Below are positions 27,193 through 34,854 of a stretch of 51,380 nucleotides of DNA, piece after piece (position 1 is the stretch's first letter; each line of letters begins with the position of its first letter). A model generated the notes under the pieces. It was not told the DNA's origin and did not search any database. It saw only the letters and a list, made by a program, of their open reading frames with translations. Source of the stretch: Vibrio sp. (GTDB taxonomy: Bacteria; Pseudomonadota; Gammaproteobacteria; Enterobacterales; Vibrionaceae); NCBI GenBank assembly GCA_028131545.1, contig JAOICL010000015.1:1-51380 (forward strand), read 5' to 3'. The position numbers were made by a program, and so were the translations under genes.

Positions 27193-27237
27193 TATAATTC
27201 ATCCATAGCATATTGAAACCGGTTTCAATTTTGGAGG
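27193..27237 (+). promoter_or_regulatory. Promoter -10, LacI-type operator and ribosome binding site of the glycosylasparagine cluster
   Basis: TATAAT at 27193-27198 is a perfect -10; the -35 about 17-18 bases upstream is poor. ATTGAAACCGGTTTCAAT at 27212-27229 is a perfect 18-bp palindrome with the central CG typical of LacI-family operators, placed just after the expected start of transcription, where a bound repressor would block it. GGAGG at 27233-27237 is the ribosome binding site of the first permease gene. The LacI-type gene at 31924 is the obvious candidate regulator, by inference. Confidence 0.8.
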
Positions 27238-27241
27238 TGTT

Positions 27242-27907
27242 ATGTTTGATTTATCGATTATGGAACGCTATTTGGATTCGTTTCTAGATGGTTTTACCAT
27301 TACCGCGACCATAAGTATCACATCGATACTTGGTAGCTTCTTAGTTGGTATGCTTGTGATGTTTGCTTGTATCAGCCAGAGTAAAGTACTTTCTAGAGCT
27401 GGGTATATCTATATTAATATATTTAGAAATATCCCTTTCATTGTTCAGATTTTCTTTATTTTTTACGGGTTACCAGAGCTTCGCATTTTCATCGATCCAT
27501 ATACAACCGGAGTTTTAGCTCTATCTATTGCGGTAGGTGCATATTGTGCTGATATATTGCGGGCTAGTGTTCAACAAGTGGATAAAGACGTTATTGAAGC
27601 AGCAAAGTCATTTGGCTTTTCTCGCTACACCATATACAAAAAAATAGTACTACCTATTGCACTACGAAACTCCATAAAACCATTAGGTTCTATCTTCGTA
27701 AACCTTATTTTAACAACGTCCATCTTATCGACTGTAACACTTAATGAACTCACTGGTGCTGCAAAGATTATTGCTGCAGAAACATTTAGGCCATTTGAAG
27801 TCTACTTCTTCTTATTACTTTTCTACTGTATTTTAACTTATATATTGTCTCTGCTTATCACTCTAGTACATAAGCATTTAAATAGATTTTCAACGGCTGG
27901 GGCTTAA
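27242..27907 (+). CDS. ABC transporter permease, polar amino acid type (first)
   Basis: This 221-residue permease of the HisM/GlnP class has five predicted membrane helices. It has the N-terminal family signature (GFTITATISITSILGSFLVGML) and the EAA loop DVIEAAKSFGFSRYTIYKKIVLPIALRN (quoted in part), which contacts the ATPase. It is the first gene of the cluster, two bases before the second permease, preceded by GGAGG and the palindromic operator. With the second permease it should form the heterodimeric membrane channel of an uptake system for an amino acid or amino acid-like compound. Confidence 0.9.
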   Translation: MFDLSIMERYLDSFLDGFTITATISITSILGSFLVGMLVMFACISQSKVLSRAGYIYINIFRNIPFIVQIFFIFYGLPELRIFIDPYTTGVLALSIAVGAYCADILRASVQQVDKDVIEAAKSFGFSRYTIYKKIVLPIALRNSIKPLGSIFVNLILTTSILSTVTLNELTGAAKIIAAETFRPFEVYFFLLLFYCILTYILSLLITLVHKHLNRFSTAGA

Positions 27908-27909
27908 AT

Positions 27910-28581
27910 ATGTATAATAACGAATTTGTTCCATACGACATTATTGTCTTATTAGATGGCATTTCTGTTTCATTAAAGGTCTTTTTGATATCCAGCTTAT
28001 TTGGTGGCTCACTTGGTATTTTATTAGCTTTGAGTCGTTATTATAAACTACCTATATTAAGTCAGATTTCGGTTTTTATAAGTGAGTTTTTAAAAAACTC
28101 ACCTGTACTTGTTCAACTGTTTTTAATTTATTTTGGTTTACCGATTTTCTTATCAATAGATATGTCAGCCGAGCTGGCAGCTATCATCACATTATCGGGT
28201 AATACTGCTGCCTTTATATCCGTCATTATAGTCACTGCAATGGCTGCAATCGATAAAGGACAAATAGAAGCTGCTCGTTCATTTGGTATTTCAGAGTTGA
28301 CTATTTTAAAGAAAATTATCACTCCGCAAGCTCTTTTGGTCGCTATAGCACCATTAGTAGGTCTAGCTGTAAACCAACTACAAGTAACTTCCTTAGTCTC
28401 TGTTATTGGTGTCATGGATATAACTAAAGTTGGAGCAATATTAAATCAACGAACTTGGCAGCCCTTCATTGTCTGGCCAATTATCGGTATGACCTATTTT
28501 ATCATGTCACTGACAATTTCAAGACTTGGCATGAAATTAGAACAACGATTAAAGAAACATCAAAACTGGTCTCTCGCTTAA
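27910..28581 (+). CDS. ABC transporter permease, polar amino acid type (second)
   Basis: This 223-residue permease is homologous to the one before it. Its signature is LLDGISVSLKVFLISSLFGG and its EAA loop is QIEAARSFGISELTILKKIITPQALL (in part). There are about five membrane helices. The gene starts two bases after the previous stop and is followed, nine bases on, by the ATPase gene with GGTAACC as spacer. Two different permeases with one ATPase is the HisQM arrangement. Confidence 0.9.
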   Translation: MYNNEFVPYDIIVLLDGISVSLKVFLISSLFGGSLGILLALSRYYKLPILSQISVFISEFLKNSPVLVQLFLIYFGLPIFLSIDMSAELAAIITLSGNTAAFISVIIVTAMAAIDKGQIEAARSFGISELTILKKIITPQALLVAIAPLVGLAVNQLQVTSLVSVIGVMDITKVGAILNQRTWQPFIVWPIIGMTYFIMSLTISRLGMKLEQRLKKHQNWSLA

Positions 28582-28590
28582 GGTAACCTC

Positions 28591-29325
28591 ATGATCTCAA
28601 TAAATAATGTGCAAAAGTCCTTTGGTAATAATGAAATTCTTAAAGGTGTTTCTCTCAATATCAATAAAGGCGATATCGTTTCCATCTTAGGAGCGAGTGG
28701 TTCAGGTAAATCAACTCTTCTTCGTTGTATCAATGGATTAGAAGTCATTAATGGTGGTGATATCACTTATAACAACTGGTCTGTGTCTGAAAAAGATCAG
28801 CTGCAAAAAATTAGAAAGTCTGTTTCAACTGTTTTCCAACACTTTAATTTATACCCGCATCTAACGATCATTGAAAATATTATGTTAGCTCCGGTTGAAG
28901 TATTAAGTAAAAGTAAAGAAGAAGCCTTAGAAAAAGCGAGACAGTTACTGTCTATCGTTGATTTATCAGATAAGGAAAATGCCTACCCTGCTCAACTGTC
29001 GGGTGGTCAAAAACAACGTATTGGTATTTGTCGAGCACTTGCTATGGCGCCAGAATGTTTACTCCTTGATGAAGTTACAAGCGCTCTTGACCCTGAGATG
29101 ACCTCAGAAGTATTGGATGTATTAGCCGATCTTGCTGATTCTGGTACCACTCTAATTTTCGTAACTCACGAAATTGCGTTTGCTCGAAAAATCTCAAATC
29201 GAATTGTCTTTTTAGATGAAGGGAAAGTTCGTGCAGATATGAATAAAGACGATTTTTTCTCTGATGAAGGTGGGAAGAAAGATGAACGAATTAAACGCTT
29301 TTTAGACAAAATGGACAGTAAATAA
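28591..29325 (+). CDS. ABC transporter ATP-binding protein, polar amino acid type
   Basis: This 244-residue ATPase has Walker A GASGSGKSTLLRCINGLE, a Q-loop in STVFQHFNLYPHLT, signature LSGGQKQRIGICRALAM, Walker B CLLLDEVTSALDPEMTSEVL (last in part) and the H-loop VTHEIAFARK. These match GlnQ/HisP-type ATPases. Its stop codon overlaps the next start as TAATG, so translation of the glycosylasparaginase is coupled to it. Confidence 0.92.
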   Translation: MISINNVQKSFGNNEILKGVSLNINKGDIVSILGASGSGKSTLLRCINGLEVINGGDITYNNWSVSEKDQLQKIRKSVSTVFQHFNLYPHLTIIENIMLAPVEVLSKSKEEALEKARQLLSIVDLSDKENAYPAQLSGGQKQRIGICRALAMAPECLLLDEVTSALDPEMTSEVLDVLADLADSGTTLIFVTHEIAFARKISNRIVFLDEGKVRADMNKDDFFSDEGGKKDERIKRFLDKMDSK

Positions 29326-30239
29326 TGATTGTTTTATCCAATTCAGAAGCTTGGCCAGGTATTGATGATACAGCCGAAATGCTTAATAGAGGTGACAATG
29401 GTTTAGACGCTATCATCACTGGTATTGAAAAGGTTGAAGCGGAGCCACGTATTCGCAGTGTTGGTTTCGGTGGCTGGCCAAATATTCTTGGAGATATGGA
29501 ATTTGATGGGGCTGTAATGGATGGTGATACTTTACGTACTGGAGCTGTAGGTGCTATTAAAGATCATTATCACGTAACACGCGTTGCCCGTAAAGTCATG
29601 GAAGAATTAAACCATGAAATAATTACCGGAGAAGGTGCAACACGATTTGCTTATGAAATGGGTTTTAAATGTTCCAATCCACTCCTAGATGACTCCAAAA
29701 ATGTCTGGTTTAAAAAGCTTCAAGAGATCACTGGTGAAGACAATCCAGATATGTCTCAAAGGCCATTAGCAGAGCTTAACTCTATGATCATTGACCCTGA
29801 GAAAGTTCGTGATACTACGGTTTTTCTTACGAAAGATAGCAATGAAAGTATTTATGCAGCAACGAGTACTTCAGGTTGGGCATGGAAATACCCAGGCCGC
29901 TTAGGCGACTCTCCAATTGCAGGAGCTGGTTTTTATGCAGATAGCCGTTATGGTGCTGTAGCCTGTACACACACTGGTGAAATGACCATTAGAGCAAATA
30001 CATCTTATTCAATCGTAATGGCAATGCGTTTAGGTTATGCCCTTGATGATGCAATCAATATGGCTATCGAAGAATTAAATAGCTTGGAAACTGGATTTTT
30101 AGCTGGTGTGGTTATCCATGCTATCGATAAAAATGACAATTACCGTGTTATTAATGTTGGTTGTGAAGAAGATATTAAATACTGGGTTTATAAAACTGGG
30201 ATGACCAAACCAGAACAAAAAATAGCAGAAAGACGTTAA
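29325..30239 (+). CDS. N4-(beta-N-acetylglucosaminyl)-L-asparaginase (glycosylasparaginase-type Ntn hydrolase)
   Basis: This 304-residue protein matches glycosylasparaginase (AGA) more closely than plain isoaspartyl peptidases: SVGFGGWPNILGDMEFDG, MDGDTLRTGAVGAIK, and after the autocleavage site TSTSGWAWKYPGRLGDSPIAGAGFYAD (in part) and ACTHTGEMTIR. The nucleophilic threonine should be the first Thr of RDTTVFL, where AGA enzymes have HDTIG. No signal peptide is present, so it acts in the cytoplasm. AGA enzymes release aspartate from GlcNAc-asparagine; the sugar leaves as the glycosylamine and becomes GlcNAc. Embedded in an amino-acid-type ABC importer operon, it probably cleaves the imported substrate. 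Substrate assignment is inference. Confidence 0.85.
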   Translation: MIVLSNSEAWPGIDDTAEMLNRGDNGLDAIITGIEKVEAEPRIRSVGFGGWPNILGDMEFDGAVMDGDTLRTGAVGAIKDHYHVTRVARKVMEELNHEIITGEGATRFAYEMGFKCSNPLLDDSKNVWFKKLQEITGEDNPDMSQRPLAELNSMIIDPEKVRDTTVFLTKDSNESIYAATSTSGWAWKYPGRLGDSPIAGAGFYADSRYGAVACTHTGEMTIRANTSYSIVMAMRLGYALDDAINMAIEELNSLETGFLAGVVIHAIDKNDNYRVINVGCEEDIKYWVYKTGMTKPEQKIAERR

Positions 30240-30265
30240 AGCTTACTCTACAACGGAGAAACACA

Positions 30266-31060
30266 ATGAAATTTAAAGCACTTGTTGCAACGGTATTAGC
30301 TAGTGCCCTTTCACTAGCTTCAACCGCTACCTTAGCAGGAAAACTTGAAGATATCCGCGAACGCGGTTATATCAAAGTGGGTGTATCACTTGGTGGTGAA
30401 CCTATTGGCTTCCGTAACCAAAAAAATCAACCAGTAGGGTATGATGTAGATCTTGCCAAACGCCTTGCTGAAAAGTTAGGTGTAGAAGCTCGCTTTACTG
30501 ACGTCCATGGTGATGCTCGTGTATCCATGCTTTACTCTGATCAATTAGATGCTGTTATTGGTAATATGTCAGCAACTTTAGAACGTGCTAAATCAGTTAA
30601 CTTCACTATTCCTTATGCTCGTGCTGGCTTACGTATTATTCACCAAAAAGATCTAGATATTAATTCTTTAGATGATCTCGCAGGTAAACGTATTGCTGTT
30701 GGCCGTGGTTCAACTGGCGAAACTTTCCTTAAACGTGTGGCCCCAAAAGCAGAACTAGTATACACAGATAATTTCGCACCTGACGGTGTTTTACTTCTAA
30801 GACAAGGCCGTGTTGATGCTGGCATTGAAGATAGCTCTTTAATCGATTATCTTGCAACAAACAATCCAAACTTAGAAACACTTCCTGGTCTTCACTCTAA
30901 CGATCCAATTGCTATTGGTGTTCGTAAAGGCGATCAAGAGTATCTACGTTGGATGGATATGTTTGTATCTGAATACATCAATTCTGGTGCCTATGAAGCC
31001 TCTTACAAAAAATGGTGGGGCGAAAATGCTAACCCACCAAAGCTAAATGGTATTTGGTAA
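30266..31060 (+). CDS. Periplasmic substrate-binding protein of the polar amino acid ABC transporter
   Basis: This is a 264-residue SBP_bac_3 protein with a signal peptide (MKFKALVATVLASALSLAST, cut after LAG or TLA). Family motifs: RERGYIKVGVSLGGEPIGF, GYDVDLAKRLAEKLGV, FTIPYARAGLRII and LAGKRIAVGRGSTGE. The usual ligand arginine position lies near NMSATLERAKSVNF; the binding pocket cannot be read further. It is the last gene before a perfect 30-bp palindromic terminator. It follows the asparaginase by 26 bases, with ACGGAGAAA as ribosome binding site. Confidence 0.9.
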   Translation: MKFKALVATVLASALSLASTATLAGKLEDIRERGYIKVGVSLGGEPIGFRNQKNQPVGYDVDLAKRLAEKLGVEARFTDVHGDARVSMLYSDQLDAVIGNMSATLERAKSVNFTIPYARAGLRIIHQKDLDINSLDDLAGKRIAVGRGSTGETFLKRVAPKAELVYTDNFAPDGVLLLRQGRVDAGIEDSSLIDYLATNNPNLETLPGLHSNDPIAIGVRKGDQEYLRWMDMFVSEYINSGAYEASYKKWWGENANPPKLNGIW

Positions 31061-31075
31061 TAATTTAATTTCTCC

Positions 31076-31106
31076 AAATAAAGGCTCCTTAAGGAGCCTT
31101 TATTTT
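31076..31106 (+). terminator. Terminator after the ABC-glycosylasparaginase operon
   Basis: A perfect 30-bp palindrome (31076-31105) is built from AAATAAAGGCTCCTT and its exact complement, ending TTTATTTT. The stem is 13-15 bp with almost no loop. It may only partly stop transcription into cutC, 58 bases on. Confidence 0.88.
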
Positions 31107-31163
31107 CGGTTACACTATAACCTTACAAAAATAGCTAAGGTACCTAACTTATAAGGTTGAAGC

Positions 31164-31913
31164 ATGTTTAAAAGTAAAACTGTTACTGTTGAAGTCTGTA
31201 TTGATAATATAGAATCACTACACACTGCGATTAAAGCAAACGCGAATAGAATCGAATTATGTAGCGCATTAGCATTAGGTGGCCTAACTCCCTCTTTAGG
31301 GTTAATCAAAAAAGCCTTAGCTCTATCAACTATCCCAATTTATATAATGATTCGTCCTCGTGCAGGTGACTTCGTGTTTAATGAAGAAGAAATATCCCTG
31401 ATGGAAGAAGAAATTGCTTACTATAGAAACTTGGGGGCAGCCGGTGTAGTTATTGGTGCATTAAACACTAATGCAACTATAAATGAAAACGCATTATCAC
31501 GCTGGGTCAACGCCGCTGGAAAAATGGGTGTAACATTTCATCGAGCTTTTGATTTAGTCACTGAACCGAAAGATGCTTTGGATATTCTAATAAAATACAA
31601 TATCGATCGAGTACTTACATCAGGGCAACAATCAACCGCTTTACATGGCATTAAACTAATCAAAGAAATGGTAGACTATTCCTCAGGAAGAGTGTCCATT
31701 ATGGCTGGTTCCGGTGTCAATATAGAAAACGCAAAAGAATTAATTGAATCTGGCATTCATGAGATTCACCTTTCTGGTAAAACATTGCGCCCTTCAAAAA
31801 TGAAAAAAAATGATTCAAACGTATCAATGGGATCTGATAGTACAGAAGATTATGTAAATGTGACTAGTTATCAAAAAATTCACGATATAACAAAGATTTT
31901 GCGTGAGGCATAA
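31164..31913 (+). CDS. cutC: CutC-family protein
   Basis: This 249-residue TIM-barrel protein has CutC hallmarks: VEVCIDNIESLHTAIKANANRIELCSALALGGLTPS (quoted in part), IYIMIRPRAGDFVFN, VTFHRAFDLV, RVLTSGQQSTAL, IMAGSGVN and EIHLSGK. CutC was named for copper tolerance in E. coli, but its biochemical role is unsettled. Here nothing related to copper is nearby; its neighbours are a glycosylasparaginase transport operon and a LacI-type regulator, so a role in sugar or glycosylamine metabolism is more likely. The GTG/ATG of the regulator overlaps or closely follows its stop. Confidence 0.9.
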   Translation: MFKSKTVTVEVCIDNIESLHTAIKANANRIELCSALALGGLTPSLGLIKKALALSTIPIYIMIRPRAGDFVFNEEEISLMEEEIAYYRNLGAAGVVIGALNTNATINENALSRWVNAAGKMGVTFHRAFDLVTEPKDALDILIKYNIDRVLTSGQQSTALHGIKLIKEMVDYSSGRVSIMAGSGVNIENAKELIESGIHEIHLSGKTLRPSKMKKNDSNVSMGSDSTEDYVNVTSYQKIHDITKILREA

Positions 31914-31923
31914 AATAAACACA

Positions 31924-32880
31924 ATGACTAAAACAGTACCAACACTACAAGATGTCGCAAATAAAGCTGGCGTATCAAAAGCAGTTGCCTCAAGAGCATT
32001 ATCATCAGAAAAAAAACCTATTTCTGCCGCTAAAAAAGTCCTAGTCCTGAAAGCAGCGGAAGAGATTGGGTATGTTGCTAATCCCTTTGCAAAAAGCTTA
32101 AATTCTAACACCACTGGTTTAGTTGCAATTGTTGTTAACCATATTAATGATATTAGTGATTTAGAGTTATTTGATAGTTTATTGGAAGGGTTACAAAAGA
32201 TAGGCAAGCTTCCCGTTTTTATTCGTTTAAAGTCAGAAGATGATATTAAAAGAATAACAAATAATTCTTTTGTGCATCGAGTTGATGCTGCTTTAATTTT
32301 CTCGGACTTACTTAAGCCAGAAAAGATGAGTAAATTATTTCATACTCCAATGGTTATTAACCTTAATGGACAAAATTGGCCTAATACGTGGTCATTACTC
32401 ATCGATGAAGAGCAAGGTATCAAAGATGCTATCGGTTATGCTGCAAGTAAGGGTATTTCTCATGCTGTATTGATCGGGGGACGAGAAAATTCAGCGATTG
32501 AAGCACTACGTATTGGATATTACCAAAAGTACTTTAAACTAAACAAGATCACTGTTGTCGACTTCTATCATTGTGATTATTCTTATACCAAAGCTAAATC
32601 TGTTCCAATCCAATGGGATAGCCTCCCTGAGAAATGTGCTATTTTTTGTACTTCTGATTCTATGGCAATGGCCATTGTAGATACTTTCATAACTAAAAAA
32701 GATACCCCTATGATTATTGGGTTTGATAATACTCTTTTTTCACATTTTGGTGCTTACCAATTTCCGAGTATTGGCTACTCGACGCCTAAATTAATCGAAA
32801 TTTTAATTAATGTCCTAACAAATACCCATACATCTAAGCATCAAGGCATATTGAAAATATCAAATAATTTTGTTATTTAA
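31924..32880 (+). CDS. LacI-family transcriptional regulator
   Basis: This 318-residue regulator has an N-terminal helix-turn-helix (PTLQDVANKAGVSKAVASRAL) and a hinge helix (ANPFAKSLNSNTTGLVAIVV, in part) followed by a periplasmic-binding-like effector domain (ILIGGRENSAIEALRIGYY-like stretch; CAIFCTSDSMAMAIVD; PMIIGFDNT). GTG 31903 would overlap cutC; ATG 31924 gives the standard LacI N-terminus and is chosen. It lies in the cutC transcription unit. The perfect palindrome at 27212 is the predicted operator. The effector could be GlcNAc, GlcNAc-Asn or a phosphorylated product; the sequence does not decide. Confidence 0.9.
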   Translation: MTKTVPTLQDVANKAGVSKAVASRALSSEKKPISAAKKVLVLKAAEEIGYVANPFAKSLNSNTTGLVAIVVNHINDISDLELFDSLLEGLQKIGKLPVFIRLKSEDDIKRITNNSFVHRVDAALIFSDLLKPEKMSKLFHTPMVINLNGQNWPNTWSLLIDEEQGIKDAIGYAASKGISHAVLIGGRENSAIEALRIGYYQKYFKLNKITVVDFYHCDYSYTKAKSVPIQWDSLPEKCAIFCTSDSMAMAIVDTFITKKDTPMIIGFDNTLFSHFGAYQFPSIGYSTPKLIEILINVLTNTHTSKHQGILKISNNFVI

Positions 32881-33302
32881 ATATAATAACTGATTACCCC
32901 CCTACTTATTAAAATAATATAAGCATTTCTAATCTAGGAAGCTATCTTTCTATAATTTCTTTAGCTCTCATAAGAATAATAGTGCTCCTATCGTGACCTT
33001 CATTAAGTGTCGAACGACATACTTTCAAGCTATTAAACAAAAATATAATCGACTTCAATAGGACAACTCTCGGTTTCGTTAGGTTGTTATCCTCTCTCCT
33101 TTCAACGGCTATAGTACTAACTCAATAACCTCAAAGTATCAAACCTCTCGCCAATCGAGAGGTTTGATACTGATAAATAATCCCCTGCCCTTCCATTTTT
33201 TAATATACACCTGAAGACCTAAAGAAATAGTCTTTTAAGCTATTGGTTTTTAGAGCATTGATTCTTTGAACTATTCACTATTTACACTATTAGCGCTTTA
33301 CA
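32881..33302. other. Intergenic region between the LacI-type gene and the SIS gene, holding a long stem-loop
   Basis: No gene was recognised. The main feature is a perfect 16-bp stem at 33135-33171: AGTATCAAACCTCTCG pairs with its exact complement across the loop CCAAT. It lacks a T-run on either side, so it is not a standard terminator, although it lies between two convergent genes. The right part has short degenerate repeats of CACTATTTACACTATT-like sequence. Confidence 0.75.
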
Positions 33303-34019
33303 CTACTGACTCTTTAATCTTGTGTTGAAGTGTTTATAAATGTAATCATTATCGAACCCATCCACATTTTGGCTTGAGAAAATAAGGGGAATTGTACCTT
33401 GAGCAAGCGCTTTCTTTTGGGCTTCCACACAGATATTATTCATTAAAGCCATCCCTGCAATGCTTGAGAATGCGCCTGTGACCTTATTATTGACTTGACA
33501 TAAACCATCGCCCGCAGGCACTTGGTTATCAAGCACAATATCAACGATGTCCATTAGTTTCTTACCTGAATGATGTCGACTAGGATACCTTGATGATTGC
33601 TCTACAGATGTAATCGCTATAACACTGTGCCCTTCTTTCTTTGCTCTTTGTGCAAATTCTATAGGCAGCGCATTTCGCCCTGAATTTGATACCACGACAA
33701 TCACATCTCCTTGATTGATCGACTGATCATCCCACAATATATCCGCAAGTCCCGGCAACTTTTCCATTGCAGAGCCACGAAGTGCACCATCACTAGTGAG
33801 CACCGTAGAATCCAAGATGGCATTAATGTTCCCAAGCCCCCCAGCACGAATAAAACCTTCTAACCCCACCATATGTGAATGACCGGTTCCAAGTACCTGA
33901 ATCATCTTGTCATCAATGATGGCTTGCGCAAATAAATCGATCACGTGATTCATTGCATTGGTATTCCCTTCTTCTAACTTTGTTAATGAAGCTTTAAGTA
34001 ATTCAAAATATTCCGACAT
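33303..34019 (-). CDS. SIS-domain sugar isomerase-like protein (UPF0309 type)
   Basis: This 238-residue protein has a single SIS domain: MIQVLGTGHSHMVGLEGFIRAGG (in part), SINQGDVIVVVSNSGRNALPIEFAQ (in part) and KKEGHSVIAITSVEQS. It resembles UPF0309 sugar isomerase-domain proteins related to phosphosugar isomerases and MurNAc-6-P etherases. The frame continues upstream to 34271, but that part is antisense to the malic enzyme fragment. ATG 34019 has CGGAGAAAACC upstream and gives the family start MSEYFELL. It converges on the LacI-type gene and could process the sugar released by the glycosylasparaginase; that is inference. Its upstream region is interrupted by the malic enzyme fragment. Confidence 0.82.
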   Translation of the reverse strand: MSEYFELLKASLTKLEEGNTNAMNHVIDLFAQAIIDDKMIQVLGTGHSHMVGLEGFIRAGGLGNINAILDSTVLTSDGALRGSAMEKLPGLADILWDDQSINQGDVIVVVSNSGRNALPIEFAQRAKKEGHSVIAITSVEQSSRYPSRHHSGKKLMDIVDIVLDNQVPAGDGLCQVNNKVTGAFSSIAGMALMNNICVEAQKKALAQGTIPLIFSSQNVDGFDNDYIYKHFNTRLKSQ

Positions 34020-34065
34020 GGTTTTCTCCGTGTTTAGGTAAATCCCAACTCTGGCTCTATATATA

Positions 34066-34854
34066 ATGCTCAATGGCACAGCTATTCTCGGACTGGGTAA
34101 TCTTGGAGCATTAGCTTCAAAGCCAGTGATGGAAGGGAAAGCTCTTTTATTCAAACGATTCGCTAATATCGATTCCTTTGATATAGAGGTCACGCATGAC
34201 ACAAACGAACAATTCATACAGACGGTCCAATCAATCGCCAATTCTTTTGGGGGCATCAATTTAGAAGACATTAAGGCCCCTGATTGTTTTGAAATAGAAA
34301 AAGCTCTGATCGAAGCTTGTGATGTTCCTATCTTTCATGATGATCAGCATGGTACAGCCATCGTCACTGCCGCTGGTATATTGAATGCATTAGAACTTCA
34401 AAATAAAGAAATCGGCACTGCTAAAGTGGTATGTTTGGGTGCTGGCGCAGCAGCGATTGCTTGCATGGAATTATTAATAAAGTGTGGTGCCATGCGAGAA
34501 AATATTTATATGCTGGATCGTAAAGGTGTCATTCATACTCGACGAGATGACATCAATGAATATAAGCAACTTTTTGCCAACAATACAGATAAAAGAACCC
34601 TTCAAGATGCTATCGCTGGAGCGGATGTTTTTCTTGGCGTTTCAGGACCAAACCTGCTGTCAGCAGATGATATTGAATTAATGTCTGAAAACCCAATTAT
34701 TTTTGCTTGTTCGAATCCAGATCCTGAAATCTCACCTGAACTGGCGCATAAAACGCGTAGTGACATCATCATGGGAACAGGTCGCAGTGATTATCCGAAT
34801 CAGGTTAATAATGTCTTATGCTTCCCATTCTTATTTAACCTGAACTCGGGATAA
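34066..34854 (+). pseudogene. Malic enzyme fragment (both ends missing)
   Basis: The sequence encodes the middle of a short-type malic enzyme: GTAILGLGNLGALASKPVMEGKALLFK, GGINLEDIKAP, IPIFHDDQHGTAIV-like FHDDQHGTAIVTAAGI, the nucleotide-binding VVCLGAGAAAIACMELL, and GTGRSDYPNQVNNVLCFPFLF (all in part). About 80 N-terminal residues, including the catalytic tyrosine region, and a C-terminal portion are absent. The 3' end stops exactly at the left inverted repeat of the IS982 element (34835). The 5' junction is near 34066, next to the SIS gene upstream region. It cannot make an active enzyme. The remaining 3' part was not found beyond the IS. Confidence 0.88.

Noticed and set aside
34020..34271. 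Upstream extension of the SIS gene reading frame
   Set aside because: It is antisense to the malic enzyme fragment, and ATG 34019 has a proper ribosome binding site and family-like start.
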